A stretch of DNA of 60,000 nt, from NCBI GenBank assembly GCA_914767715.1, contig OU612069.1:11221387-11281386 (forward strand). The letters are read 5' to 3'. The DNA is from Membranipora membranacea (lineage: Eukaryota > Bryozoa > Gymnolaemata > Cheilostomatida > Membraniporidae). Each line of letters starts with the position of its first letter. Position 1 is the first letter of the stretch. Below, piece by piece: positions 22,179-34,053 of this stretch. Under the pieces are notes generated by a model, which searched no databases, was not told the origin of the DNA, and worked only from the letters and a program-made list of their open reading frames with translations. The position numbers and the translations under genes were made by a program.

Positions 22179-24003
22179 ATGGGGCTCGTTCGAACATTTA
22201 GCTTACTTGTGCTATATATTTCAGTTGGTAAGTTGCAGCTAACATGATCTATATGTGTCAGTTTGTCATTTTTTCCAAATGCAAATGGAATGAAAAGGTT
22301 CTTTCAATATATTATCATAATAATGGTAGAGTATACTGATAAGCATAGATTTAAAAAAACAGCAAGGAGACTAAATTGCAAACAGTAATAAAATGCCTTC
22401 AGGACTAGGGACTGGCTACCTTTTACAATCTCTTTGATTGTTAAAAAAAAGCTAATTATGCTATATTCTGGATATTTTGTTTAGTGTGTGTAGACCATAA
22501 AAGAGATTGGCTGGGATTGATATGCAGTTACCTTCTGGCGCTTATTTTAATCATACTGCCATTATATAACAACCTATAGATGGTCTACATCAAGATATAA
22601 TTAAAAACTTAACCAGCCACAACGCTACCTCACATAGTTAGGCAGCATAATCATCTGTGTTGAGATTGTAGCATCGCGCTTTCAAGCTTGTTCTGACATT
22701 CTCCCCCTTTACAACGCATGTCAACTTGTAGTTGAAGCTGCACGTTATAAACTCACTTAATTATGTTGAATCTTCTGTGTTGTAGCATCATGCTGGTTCA
22801 AAAGAAGAGAAAGAACGTTTGCCTGCCCGGTGAACTGGGTAGTTGGGCCAAATGAGAATTGCTACAAGTTTGTATACAACCCGAAGGCAAATTTTAATGG
22901 TGCTCAGGCTAAATGCGAAGAAGAGGGGGCGAATCTTGTATCCCTAGACAGTATAGAGGAGATTTATTGGATGCGGGGACACAGGAGCCTCAACTTTGAT
23001 CAGGGAGAACAGGATATCTGGATTGGTGGTAAACAGAGTACTGGAGGCAGGTCAGTTATTGAGAGGTCAAGGTCAAAAGTTGACCTGTTTTATGCTAGTA
23101 TAGAAATTATTTCCATTGCCAATTGCCATACATCATTGAGTTCATTGGAAAAGAGCAAATGGAACTGAACATGCTCTCCTTTCTCTTCGCTTGTTCAGAT
23201 CGTGACTGAAGTGATTTACAATATCATAATCATCACTTTGCACCTGCCATTGACCTACTAGAATGGGCATACCGAAAAAGTTGTTCAAGGATGTGATGCT
23301 TGAAAAACCTTGTTTTGTCAAAAGGCAAAAGGCAAAGTGCAAAAGTGCAAAAGTCCCCATCCAGCCTCTTTTTTTTAGCCGAGTACCTGGGAAACAGCAT
23401 TTTGTGTTTTTTTAAGCAGCTGTTGCAAACATTAAATATATTCTCAAATAATTATCTTAATCTAATCTGTCACTAAATTTGATTGCTAGATTTTACTGGA
23501 TGGGTAGTAATGGCGCAAGGAGTCGAATTCGTTTGAGTGACTGGTCACCAAATGGCGAGCCTAATGGTGGAGTCGGCGACTTCTGTATTACGGCATTGAA
23601 CGATCGACAAGATAGGCCTGTAGCTTGGCATTGGAAATGGAATGATAATCCATGTACTCAGAGCAAAGCTTACATCTGTGAAAAAGCAAACGAGCAAAAG
23701 TGTTTCCTGGACCCTCCAACAACCGCAACCCCAACTGCCGCAGCTTTTCTGAGAAATTCTGCTGTTTCTGTTAACAAGATTCCGCTTGGAAGCGTTACTG
23801 CACCTGAAAATGGTACTGCGTCTGGAAATGGTACTGCATCTGCTACTTCCTCTGCACTTGTAATTGCATCCGCACCAGGAAACGACACAGCACCTGCAAT
23901 GGCTTCTGAACTTATTACTTCTACTAAAGTTCTACCCTCAACAACTACGCAGACTGTACCTACTACTCGTGCCCCAAGAAGAGGCTCTTGGTGGCGGGGT
24001 TAA
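22179..24003 (+). CDS. Secreted C-type lectin B (EPN/WND) with a mucin-like tail
   Basis: Exons 22179-22227, 22786-23050 and 23490-24003; phases 1 and 2 agree; 828 bases, 275 residues. Exon 1 is a signal peptide (MGLVRTFSLLVLYISVG). The lectin domain runs over exons 2-3: NCYKFVYNPKANFNGAQAKC, LVSLDSIEEIYWMRGHRS, the WIGG core, FYWMG, EPN in SPNGEPNGG, FCITAL, KWNDNPC, YICEK. The intron inside the domain has the same position and phase as in lectin A. Unlike A, B continues for about 100 residues of Ala/Thr/Ser/Pro with NGT and NDT sequons and ends in RRGSWWRG. There is no membrane helix. It is probably a secreted mannose-type lectin on an O-glycosylated stalk. Confidence 0.87.
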
Positions 24004-24344
24004 AGACGATAGCATGTGGTCTATTATTGCGATAACTGATATGAGGTTTAAACACAATAACACTTTGGGTGAACTTGAAACTGTCTGTCCCGCCACCCGG
24101 CTCATAAATTAAATGCGAAATCTTTCAGCAATATTCAGATTCTAAAAATTTTTTTCCTTTGAGGTCACAAATTTTTACTGTGAACTTCTTTCGATTTATA
24201 TATTCTAACTTTGAATATTTAGATGTGTAGGATTGATACTTTTATGATATTGTTGCTCGTTGCTTATGTTGACTACAGGCTGATGCAGTGTGCAATTGTT
24301 GCAAAATCATTGAGAATGGGGTTGTACCAGATTGTATGAGGTTG

Positions 24345-24350
24345 AATAAA
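24345..24350 (+). terminator. Poly(A) signal of lectin B
   Basis: AATAAA about 340 bases after the stop codon, with a GT/T-rich stretch (ATGTTGTCTTGTTTATG) just downstream. Confidence 0.6.
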
Positions 24351-25499
24351 ACATGTTGTCTTGTTTATGGCTTAATACTGAATGATCTATGTTCTACAAA
24401 TATACTATAGTATAAATTTAGAGATGAAAAATGATTGTGAGCTGCTGGTCTGAGTGGAATCTCTATGTGGGCATTTTACTGTGTTGGTCAAAAATTGCTC
24501 CGAAAATGTTGGTTAAATCTATATATTAAATTTAACATAACAATTATGCATACTAAATAGATCTGTAGTAGTATGACTATTGAATGTTAATACATTATTG
24601 ATATTAGGTCAAAATTAGATCTATATTACTTTGTGTTTACTCCGTTCTCACTCAATTCTAACAGTGATTGTGAGATCGGAGGTCGGAGGTCGGAGATCGG
24701 AGATCGGAGGTCAACTATATTGTAAAAATGGTTAATAGAATACTTTCTACTTCAGCAGGCGAAAATGCCGAAAATTTTTATCTCATATATGATTGGCAAA
24801 GAGTGTTAACATGAAATAACGCTGAGGGTCGACAGTGAACCAGGCCCAGTAGTGATTGCTAAGCGAGCTCACTTTATCTCGTCTTATTGGGGGGGGGAGG
24901 GTAATGGCATGAGATCGTACACTCCAGAGAACAGGTGATTGACACCCCTTGTGCTCAATGACCCCTGGACAATTTTGATGATTACTGATAGATCACATCC
25001 TCGATGTTGGAAGGATCGGATGATTATGTTCCATCAGTCGGTTTTTGTGATTATGAGAGTTGTCTGAGTGTGAAATGTTGGTGATTTGTGAGTGTTTTTT
25101 GTCAAAGTGGATTTTTAATTTTGTGGTTTTTCTGAGTAGCCAACCAGCCAGCCAGCATATCTCATTCCATCTGATCTTATTATATCATAAACCAACCAAG
25201 TCTAGGAAAACAATTATCAACATCTATGCAGATTTGTGATGCTGCCAAAATGAAGGCATGAACAGAAAGACCTTCCTTCTTGTATGTAATGTAGTGATGC
25301 CTTGCCTCTGCCTATCTTAAGTATAGATATGTTTATATTTATATTTGTATATAATTTTTATTATCATTATCGTCCTAAAAAACCCTCCTCAAAGACGATT
25401 ATTCTGCCTTTTATCGAAACAGCACAAGGCTATGACAAAACGTCATGCTGAAACCAAATTTTTCAGAATTAGCGTTTGATTAGCTTTCCACAATATATA
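24351..25499. other. Intergenic stretch, no gene seen
   Basis: It contains a short array of about six 7-base units GGAGRTC near 24674-24712 and a poly-G run near 24891. No exon is supported. Confidence 0.6.
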
Positions 25500-26462
25500 A
25501 AAAGTCCAAATCGGTCAACGTTGATAGCTTAAATGCTAAGTATCTCAACTGCGTTGATCACCAGATTTTGTATCAAAAACTCAAGAATTTCAAGATAGAA
25601 GGCTCATCTTTATAAATTCTCAAATCATTTTTAGTGGATAGGAGACAGGTTGTCGGCTTTTCAAATCAAGTAACCAGGGATTTGCCTATAACAGTTGGAG
25701 TTCCGCAAGGCTCAATACTTGCTCCAACTCTGTTTTTGATGTTCATCAATGATCTGTTTACATTGTCTTTGTCATCATTGGCTCACTCTTATGCTGACGA
25801 GACCACATACACCTGCTCACATTCAGATTCCCTTCAACTAGAACGATTATGCTCCGTGGATTTGGAAAAGATACATGAATGGTGTGTTTTGAATAGGATG
25901 ACTATTAATACCTAGAAGTCACACTTCCTTGTGTTCAGGAAACCAAAAAATAAGCTCTGTCCTAAAGTAGGTGAAGACATTTTGTCTCAGTCAAATAATC
26001 TTTTGGGTTTTTACCTAAGTGACTCGATGACATGGAACGAACATGTTGAGAAGTTAGTAGCTAAGTTACAAAGTAATTTAAATCTTTTTAATATATCTGA
26101 TAGATAGCATATTTTTATAGCAAAAGTCTGCCATGAGAGTTATTGCTAATGTTCACCATATACCAAATTATCTTACTAATACAAGAACACTGTGTAAAAC
26201 ATTTCATAGTTTACCACTTCCAAGTTTGCTTGTGTATTTTAATTCCATATATGGGTACCAAATATATAATAGTTCTGTTCCTGAGTTCGTGAGCAATTTG
26301 TTCATAAGTGTTAATAGCAGATATCCACGGAGAGATATTTTTAAACTTAATCTATGTAATGACATCAAGATTAATTCGTCCATCGCGAAATTGTACAATG
26401 ATTTACCAGTTTCTTTTCATTCAATGACAAGACTATCCTGTTTTAAACGCAGTCTATTTAAA
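25500..26462 (+). pseudogene. Degenerate non-LTR reverse transcriptase (Jockey/CR1-like)
   Basis: Frames from the middle and end of a reverse transcriptase can be followed: NCVDHQILYQKLKNF, then VGVPQGSILAPTLFLMFIND, then SYADE at the YADD catalytic site (altered), then HEWCVLNRMTIN and the late MTWNEHVEKLVAKL segment. At least two in-frame stops occur near 25912 and 26106, and an upstream stop lies near 25614. The last open piece (26133-26462) has the usual C-terminal pattern ending SCFKRSLFK. The 5' half, endonuclease and tail are missing, so the copy is dead. Confidence 0.85.
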
Positions 26463-26608
26463 TAACTCATCTCACTTATATAGTTGTTTTTTTTCTCTCT
26501 TTTCTGTTTTGGCACTAAATGTAAAACATTTTGCCCAAAATGATTTAGACTGCCAAATAATGTATTAAAAAAAAAGACAGACTACTGTTAATTGGACTTC
26601 AATTACAG

Positions 26609-26750
26609 AAGAGACAACTGTAAGCATGACGAAGTCTTACCTGCCGTTTCTCTAATATCTACCCGACCAGATGTCCTACTCATCACCAACGTCCCAGCTC
26701 CTGTGTCCTCTCAACTGGAACAGTTTTTCAGCAGTGTCAACAGATATAAG
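26609..26750 (+). CDS. Orphan exon, unknown gene
   Basis: A good acceptor (TTGGACTTCAATTACAG) and donor (AAG|GTAAGC) bound 142 bases that read openly in phase 2 to phase 0. The frame contains LPAVSLISTRPDVLLITNVP and VSSQLEQFFSSVNRYK, with composition typical of protein. I do not recognise the family and could not find convincing partner exons. It may belong to a gene with long introns, or be a relic next to the dead retrotransposon. Confidence 0.4.
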
Positions 26751-26904
26751 GTAAGCGCCCTCTTTCATATATTTAGCCTGTGCTCAACAATTGCTTCAGA
26801 TTATAGACACTGTAGCAACCATTATCAGGACCTGCTGCCCATCCACCTGGAAACATAATGCATGTAACATTATGTAACATTGCCTGAGCTTCAAAGGTGA
26901 TTTT

Positions 26905-27250
26905 GTACTAGGACGTTTTTTGGACGTTTTTAGCAATGATCACGAGTTTCGAACGTTTTTTGGAGATTTGTCTTCCCATCCCGAAATTTCTGAGCGTTTT
27001 TAGCAATGTTATCAATGTCAGAAAATAATAGGTTGCCTTCTCTTTGTCCTTATTAAGTGTTGACCAATGAGAATATTGGAAAGAGAAGACAACTTTGAAA
27101 ATTTTGCAAAAAAATGCTTGCGATTCTTAGGAAGGCTCAGAAAACAATGCATTGGGAGAGAGCTATACAAAAACGCCCAAAAACCGTTAACATGGCTAAA
27201 AACGGCATATAAACATATAATAAACGCTATAAACTCGCCATGTCAGTGTC
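26905..27250. mobile_element. Imperfect palindromic element
   Basis: Inverted partners include GGACGTTTTTAGCAATG with CATGGCTAAAAACGGC, GAACGTTTTTTGG with CCCAAAAACCG, and TTGCCTTCTCTTTGTCC with GGAAAGAGAAGACAAC. The arms are diverged and no ORF is meaningful. Confidence 0.55.
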
Positions 27251-29489
27251 ATAAAATCAAGGCCATTTCATAGAATCTAATTGCAGGTGTGAAAGTAATT
27301 GGCCTCCTTTGCAACAGGGAAATTATATGGTACAAAATGGAGAGAAAAGTCATGACGTAATGATTGAGTTTATTGAATATATCATTTGTTAAATAGCTGA
27401 ACGCCAAATTCACCGACCCTGGATTGCGCACCTGCATAAGCCTTGCACGACATTTTTGAGGTGCACACGCACCAGCAGTATAAAGTTATGGGACATATAT
27501 TGCAGCATGATAATATTCAAAAAACTATCTGCCTCTTGGCACCAAATACTGTTAAAATTGTCAAGCAATGTTTAGAATTCAAAATAATAAATAAGATAAC
27601 AATTTAGCTTAAGAAAAATAGTCCAAACAATAATTTCTCCCTTACATTCTGATTCATATCAAATGTCATGCATGGTCATTCCTAGTCTGCCCCAATCGGA
27701 GTTATAACCCTTGCATCTATCAAACTCAAAAAAAGCTGAGAAATATCAGCTGATCTGGCCAAAGATGTAAAGATTTAACACTTTTGAACTCAGGATACAT
27801 TTCAAATTCAAGGATGCTATGGATTCGATTCAAATTCAATTCATTAAAACTAAGCCTTGCACTAAATTCAAGTCAAGACTCATTTCAATCCCCGTTGATT
27901 CATCGCAATTGATTAATAAATTCTGAATCAAAGATACCTATGTACAATAGTTGGTAAAAAATTGGAGCTTTCAATGATCAACCATCCTATTTGATGCTTG
28001 ATTTAGTGTACATCATCACTGGCCAACAAGTAATGGGCTCAGCATTTTGTGCTTGACAAGACACAGTGCCCCTTCAAGTGGTAACAAAAAATATCTTTTT
28101 GTCAGTTAAAAGAGGCCCATCTTGCATTCATATCTTCCACAGGCACCAGGCACCACAGGACACTGCAGTGTTTTGCCAAGTACCCACATGGCCACTTCTA
28201 GCTTAGTTGCTTGAAAAATCCTTTTACAGCCATGTACCCCTGGGACTTTCGTGCATTTACTTTGCCAATGTCTAGTAAATGGCACTGGTTGATACTGGAC
28301 ATTCGCAAAGTTAAGGCATGTAAGTCCAAGTCTCTGACATTACCTTAATGTTACCATTGTAAACGAATTGCTGTCTCAATGCATTATCATCATGTCTCTA
28401 ACTAAATAGTTTTTGATTAGCTTGAATGTAGATAAGGAATATTCAGTGATGCTGGATGAACTGCTGTAACTTGCAGGTATGTGCAAACCCAACAACATAA
28501 GATAGCTTCAGTCCTCAAACTGGTTCCATTTAAACTGGATACCGCCCGATCAGGATGGGATAGGAACTAAAGCTAACCTCAATATTGATGCACCTAATCA
28601 GCTTTTCAACATCTTGTTTAGCACCAAACTTAACACTTTCTTATCTTATCTTACTGTCACAGCGGATGTATAGAATCTGAATTTTGTGGTGATCATGTTT
28701 CCATAGTTGTGTATTTAACTGTGTGTAGAGGTCAACAAGTTACTTTTTAACTACTCTGTTATCTGTAAACTTTCTAGAAAACCTCTTTAAACAAATAAAT
28801 AAATATTGGTTGTTTGAAACACAGAACGGCCAATAAGCAAGGCCTCAGCTCTCAGCGCAATCCAATGCTTACTATACAGCCTGAATGGTCAAATAGTTAG
28901 GTCCAATGAATTGCAATTGGGAGAACTGTGTAAGATTCTGTCTCTTTTGAAGTTTCAGCTTGAACTTTGACATCTTAGTTCAGTCTAGCTCCAGCTCCCA
29001 ATGTGCATGGAATCGTAGTGGACTTGTTATTATTGCGAACGATCACGGCAAGCTAATCAAGTTGTAGTTATTCAGGTCCTGAATTATTAGGACTTGATTA
29101 AACTGAGGCAGATTGGGATTCAGAAATGACTAAATATATATCATATCTGTTTTCAGTGCTATGTGGCATCATGGTGAGACTTTGACAACAGACAGATCTG
29201 CTATCAAATATTGTCTTGATTGTCTTGATATGTATCCCATTTAACTATGCACCACTAAAGAAATCTCAACTAATTTCCTCCTTCCCCAAATAGGACTCAA
29301 ATCCACTACTCCTACAGCACCAGTCGCCTTCAGGATTTGCGTTATCTTACTTAAATCATTGATTGTTATACTCTCCACACCTTTTGTTTAACTTCAAATT
29401 TAAATTTGTTCATCCTCTTCTACACCATCTATTAACCTGTTTGATTAATGCTTCAGAAGACCATAGGAGGGCGAACAACCAACTGGTAA
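27251..29489. other. Intergenic stretch, no gene seen
   Basis: AT-rich DNA. Around 27785-27920 there is a diffuse cluster of ATTCAA-type hexamers. No exon with both splice signals and a convincing frame was found. Confidence 0.5.
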
Positions 29490-29524
29490 CCAATCAGAGA
29501 AGAAAAAAACATTGAAAAGCCAAT
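29490..29524 (+). promoter_or_regulatory. Two CCAAT boxes
   Basis: CCAATCAGA occurs twice, at 29490 and 29520, 50 and 20 bases before the start codon of the next gene. The matching extended sequence supports NF-Y-type CCAAT elements, although they lie closer to the ATG than usual. Confidence 0.5.
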
Positions 29525-29539
29525 CAGATTTGAGGCAGC

Positions 29540-31578
29540 ATGGGATGTGGTGGAAGTAAGGAGCCAGTTGGATATGGACAGCAGCGGGCTTACCCAACTC
29601 CCCAGATGGCCCCAGCTCCTCTGATGGCGCCAGCTCCTGTCCCAGTCTCACAACAGCCTACAGCAGCATAACAGCCACCACCAGGTGAGAAGATTTGAAA
29701 GAGTTGGTGTTCATTGAATCAATGACAATAGAATTATATTATATATTTTGGGTGCTGTGTACAGCAAATATGAGTTGGACAGTCAATCATGAAAAACTGC
29801 ATCGGTACTATCTACAGAGTTTCTCAATTAATTTTTCAGTCAACAGACATATTTGGGTGGAGTTTGTGAGTAGGGAAAAGCAGATAGTTTATTGAGACCT
29901 CAGAAGTTTTAGATTAGCTCCGACTCATTTGGCGATATTATGAACACAGTTTCTAGATTATAATTGATTGTATAAGCTTATGTCTATGGGTCCCAGATAC
30001 CCTAACCCAAGTTGGTTCAGTTACCACAGACCAGCCCCTTCTCATAGACAGGACACAGGAAGAAAACATGATGCACTCAAATGCAAAGGAAGCAGAAGTG
30101 GGCAATTCCTAACTCACTGCATTTCAACATTCTGATCTGATTTATTTCCATATAGGCAAAATCAATGTCATTTGAATCTGTTGGTTGTCTCGAATTTTCG
30201 GCACAGTTGAATCAATGTTTTGCTAGGGGTATAGCACAAATTGAAAAAGAAACTTGCTAAAGTTCTGTCTTAGCCTTTGACACATCAATATCAATCATAG
30301 CGGAAAATTAAAAAAAATGGTGCTGTATTGGTGGGAAAAACCCCGATATTGTGCAGTCATGCAGACATCCCAGCAGCTTATCAGTGGAGTGGAACAACTC
30401 TGAATGCATGCAAACTGGATCAAACTCAATCTATTCTGAACCCTGACACAAGTAACTAAGCCTTTGCGCTGAACACGGGTAGCCCACGATGATTTGTGAT
30501 TTCTGCTGTATTAATTTTATCAATGGGTTTGGTTCATTGACTCTTCATTTTTGTTTTAGCATATTACGCCCCGCCACCGCCTCAGTACCAGCAGGCTCCT
30601 ATGATGTACGCACCTCCTCCACCACAATACTATCAACAGCCGCAACAGAACAACGGCACACGGAATGCTGTGTTAGGTATGTTTTTTAGTGATTGGACAA
30701 CCAGAATGTATTGTTAAATTCTTAGACCCCTAACTCATTGCCTGAAATGTGTATCTATCATAGTAATAATTGCTGAAACTGAAGGCAAATTCTCTCTCAT
30801 CGGTCCACAGATTACTTTTGCCGATGTGTGAGCTCGGTATTGCTCTTCAGAGCCAAAACTTAAAGACTGAGTACCCGGGTAACAAGGATCTGGGTTTACT
30901 AACTTAAAAAAAACTCTGTTATACTGGGGATTCATTGGTTGTTACTATTTCAAAGATGACAGATCATTTCAAGTCATTAACAGATTTCACAATTTCAGAT
31001 TCAAAATTACATTACATCACATTTTTTGTGTTGAGGTAACAATGTTTTCTAAAGCAGGCCCGTAGCTCTATGGGAGGCAAATGGGCCCCCACTAGAATGT
31101 TAAATAAACCGGTCAAAAAACAGTATAATTGAATAATCCATGTCGAAATCAGCTCCTCTGTGATATTCATTTGCTCATTATATGCCTTAAATTGTCTGGG
31201 GAGGAGCTTACAGCACCCCTTGGGGAGGAGCTTACAGCACCCCTTAAGGAGGAGCTTACAGCACCCCTTGGGAAGGAGCTTACAGCACCCCTTGGGGAGG
31301 AGCTTACAGCACCCCTTGGGGATGAGCTTACAGCACCCCTCTTGGTGATGCTTCGGACTCACTTCCACTTTTGCGACTCCTATCATTTTTTCTTAACCAC
31401 GGCCTTGTCAAGTAAGTATCCAAGTTTGGGGAGCAAGCTTGGTTCAGGGTAATCGACAAGTAAAGTTGATTCAATTACAATGTTTGTTTACACATAGTTA
31501 CACATTTCAGGAGCCGGGGCCGGTCTTCTTGGAGGTATGGTGCTGATGGACGCTATGGATGGAGATCTTTTTGATTAA
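29540..31578 (+). pseudogene. Myristoylated Pro/Gln-rich glycine-zipper protein with an in-frame stop
   Basis: Exons 29540-29684, 30560-30676 and 31511-31578; both junctions are phase 1 and the total is 330 bases. The protein starts MGCGGSKE, a strong N-myristoylation signal with a palmitoylatable Cys3. It continues as Pro/Ala/Met repeats (QMAPAPLMAPAPVP), then PPPPQYQQAPMMYAPPPPQ, and ends in a glycine-zipper-like GAGAGLLGGMVLMDAMDGD. It is probably a small membrane-attached, low-complexity protein; its function is unknown. One TAA at 29669-29671 interrupts exon 1 within a Gln-rich stretch, where a single C-to-T change of CAA would produce it. Everything downstream, including both acceptors and the final stop, is intact. 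It may be a null allele, a young pseudogene, a readthrough site or a base error. Confidence 0.6.
31055..31345 (+). repeat. MITE fragment with six tandem 24-bp units
   Basis: CAGGCCCGTAGC at 31055 matches the left end of the elements at 15450 and 21300. From about 31198 a 24-base unit, GGGGAGGAGCTTACAGCACC plus CCTT, repeats six times with few changes. It lies in the intron before the last exon of the glycine-zipper gene. All three frames stay open across the array, so the open frames there are artefacts. Confidence 0.85.
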
Positions 31579-31693
31579 GAATCTTGAAATACATAAAATA
31601 GTTTTGTCTGCAAGAAATACTACCAAATGACAATAAACCATAACTTCAAGAGTAGTATTCCAGTTATATCCTTTTATTTCAGATAAAATCCTG

Positions 31694-31699
31694 CAATAA
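31694..31699 (+). terminator. Poly(A) signal of the glycine-zipper gene
   Basis: AATAAA about 115 bases downstream of the final stop codon. Confidence 0.5.
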
Positions 31700-31849
31700 A
31701 TGTAATATTGTGAACTATTTTGCAAACTTGACGGCTAGGATGAAAAATCTGAAGATAATTATAAAAACCAAAATAACATACCACCATGCCTATTGATTAT
31801 AATTGAGATGAATTTAATCAATTTTTTGCTACTCAGATGGGCAAATGAG

Positions 31850-32735
31850 AATAATGCATATATTGTATCATTTTATTATCACTCTTGAATAGTAATAAAA
31901 AGTCTTATTACAAAATACCCGTCCAGTTTCTGTTTGTTCCTTTGCATTAACCTAAAATCTAACATCATTTAGCAAAGTCATAGGGGCAGCCCTAGCCGAA
32001 CCACAAGCTCAAATCTTATATGATCTCTCGAAAGCACAAGAAATTTTCTACCTCAAAGGCTTCTACTTAGATAGGGCAAAATAGGATCCGAACTAGCTCA
32101 ATCTGCTTTTTCTATTTTGTTCAAAACATGATGCCCCTGATTTTTGTCTCCAAACTAAAAAAAATGAGGCACAATAGCTATAAGATAACAACTCAAAACA
32201 TAGCTTTGGTACCTTGCTTATAAAAAACATATAGATGGCTCATATTTGAAAAGCTAAGTAAACTACCCCTTTAGCCTCATAAGTACACCTATTGTTCGAG
32301 TTGTACATAGCAAAAAAATGATAAGCTCCGGTATTTGATGCTCAAGTATTTCCCGAAAAAACTCAGAGGTTTGGCATTTTCCAATTCACTATACGTAAAC
32401 TATGTGAAAAAATTGTTAAAAATGTTGTTCAGGTTAGTCATTAGATGAATAGAAATATTACAGGGGAATGATGCAGAGAAGATAAATACACAGGACATCA
32501 ACAATAAGGTGCTGTCAGATCAGTCAGATATAGGCATATAATGTAGCCTCTTACTGATAAGCCAAGCACTCTCCACAAAAATCTGTATCTTCTATTGCAG
32601 TGAGTTTGGATATTTATAATGATTTGCCCACACTGAGACGAGGAAGTACCTATCTCTGCCTACGTATAAATAACTACATTGTAATGATAATAAGCAAGTC
32701 ACAATGTCAGGTCAATTCATGAGACAGTGACATGA
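31850..32735 (+). repeat. Inverted duplication, left arm, 5'-flank block
   Basis: This block is a diverged reverse-complement copy of about 55690-56550. Shared stretches in order include ATCATTTTATTATCAC, CGTCCAGTTTCTGTTTGTTC, ACCACAAGCTCAAATCTTAT, CTGTCAGATCAGTCAGA, GCAGTGAGTTTGGATATT and GTCAGGTCAATTCAT. In the right arm it lies immediately upstream of the RING exon of the TRIM-like gene. Here similarity ends near 32735, before any coding exon. Confidence 0.85.
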
Positions 32736-34053
32736 GCAGATCCAGCTCAAAAAGAGTAATATGATCCAACGCTCATAAAAGTTGCACTGGTAAATAAACA
32801 GCTAAAAAACGTCTTATTATAAACTCACCTTTATTTCCGTCAGTATCTTTCTACCTTTACTATGGACATTTTGAAACAATCTCTGGCATCTTTGAGATAA
32901 ACAAATATAATTTTGATTTGTCATGTATTGACACACTGGAAAATAACTCTGATGTGGGATTCCAGGTTATGGAGTCACCACATTGCTCACGAGCTCGGTA
33001 TGATGATTCTCACTATGTGACACTGACTTATTTACATGCGATTTCATTTGATTCGATCAAACCCTTGATTCAAGAGCATGCCTTTTAATTCCTATCAAGT
33101 TTAACATCAAACGCAATTCAACTTAAACAATGCATGTCTTATTTCAACAAGTTGTACTTTCTAGTTAATGATGCCATGGATGCTCAATTTAATTCATTTA
33201 ACTAAATTAGTTGATGATATAAATAATCCAACCAAGTGTTATGCTGTGCCATTATCAAATAATAAGGCAAGTTCTATTTCCCTATAAATATCACAAATGT
33301 ACAATAAATGAAAATATTATGATAAAAACTGTAAAACTTTCATGTTTAAAAAAAACTGACCTGTCTCCAAATGAAGTTGCAAACGAAAGGGCGCTGCTTG
33401 TCGACCAGAGGGTCGCCAAACAGATCATTAATTTCAATAGACAACAATGTTCTTGAATACTATGAATCCAGACAAATTACAAAACTGCTGACGTCAATAA
33501 GCAAAAATACAGGTTTTAAACCAATTTTCAATTACCGCAAAAAGAGGGTTGATCGGCTGCAAGAGTGGGTTGATCCAGGGTTGATCGGCCGCAAGTGTGG
33601 GTTGGTGTAAGTTACACATCATGCTAATCCTGGATTATCTCTGTTGGCGCCACCTTCACTGCATTGTCATGGTTGTCACGGTTCTGGCGTTAAGGTGGCA
33701 CCGGTGTTAAGAATAGAATTTAGATTTGCATATATTTGCCTGTCCCTGATTCGAGGTGATATGCACTGGCTGGTAACTGCGTGTCCTCAAGTCGAGGTTT
33801 GTGTGTACTGTTGTTGATATAGAAATTATCCTGTTTGTTGTTGTGTATGCGACACTGAAACAACATTCCAAAGAAAATGTATAGATTATTGTGATAGTTT
33901 TAACAGACTGCTTTCAAACTAAGCCGGCAAAAATGATACTGATCCCATTAAGGTAAAAATACTGACCTTATATTAGAGTACAGGCTTTGTGTGACATCCT
34001 AGTCACCATGTGCGGATTATTATCGCTGACATCATGATTATGTAATGTTGCAG
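32736..34053. other. Non-homologous spacer in the left arm, no exon seen
   Basis: The RING, B-box and coiled-coil exons would be expected here by comparison with the right arm but cannot be found. GATCGGCTGCAAG/GATCGGCCGCAAG is a short duplication near 33550-33595. A loose inverted pair (GGCGCCACCTTCA near 33647, AAGGTGGCACCGG near 33695) suggests a small insertion. Confidence 0.55.

Noticed and set aside
31012-31452. Cys/Leu-rich and Leu/Thr-rich repeat proteins
   Set aside because: All frames are open only because the 24-bp unit is a multiple of three without stops.
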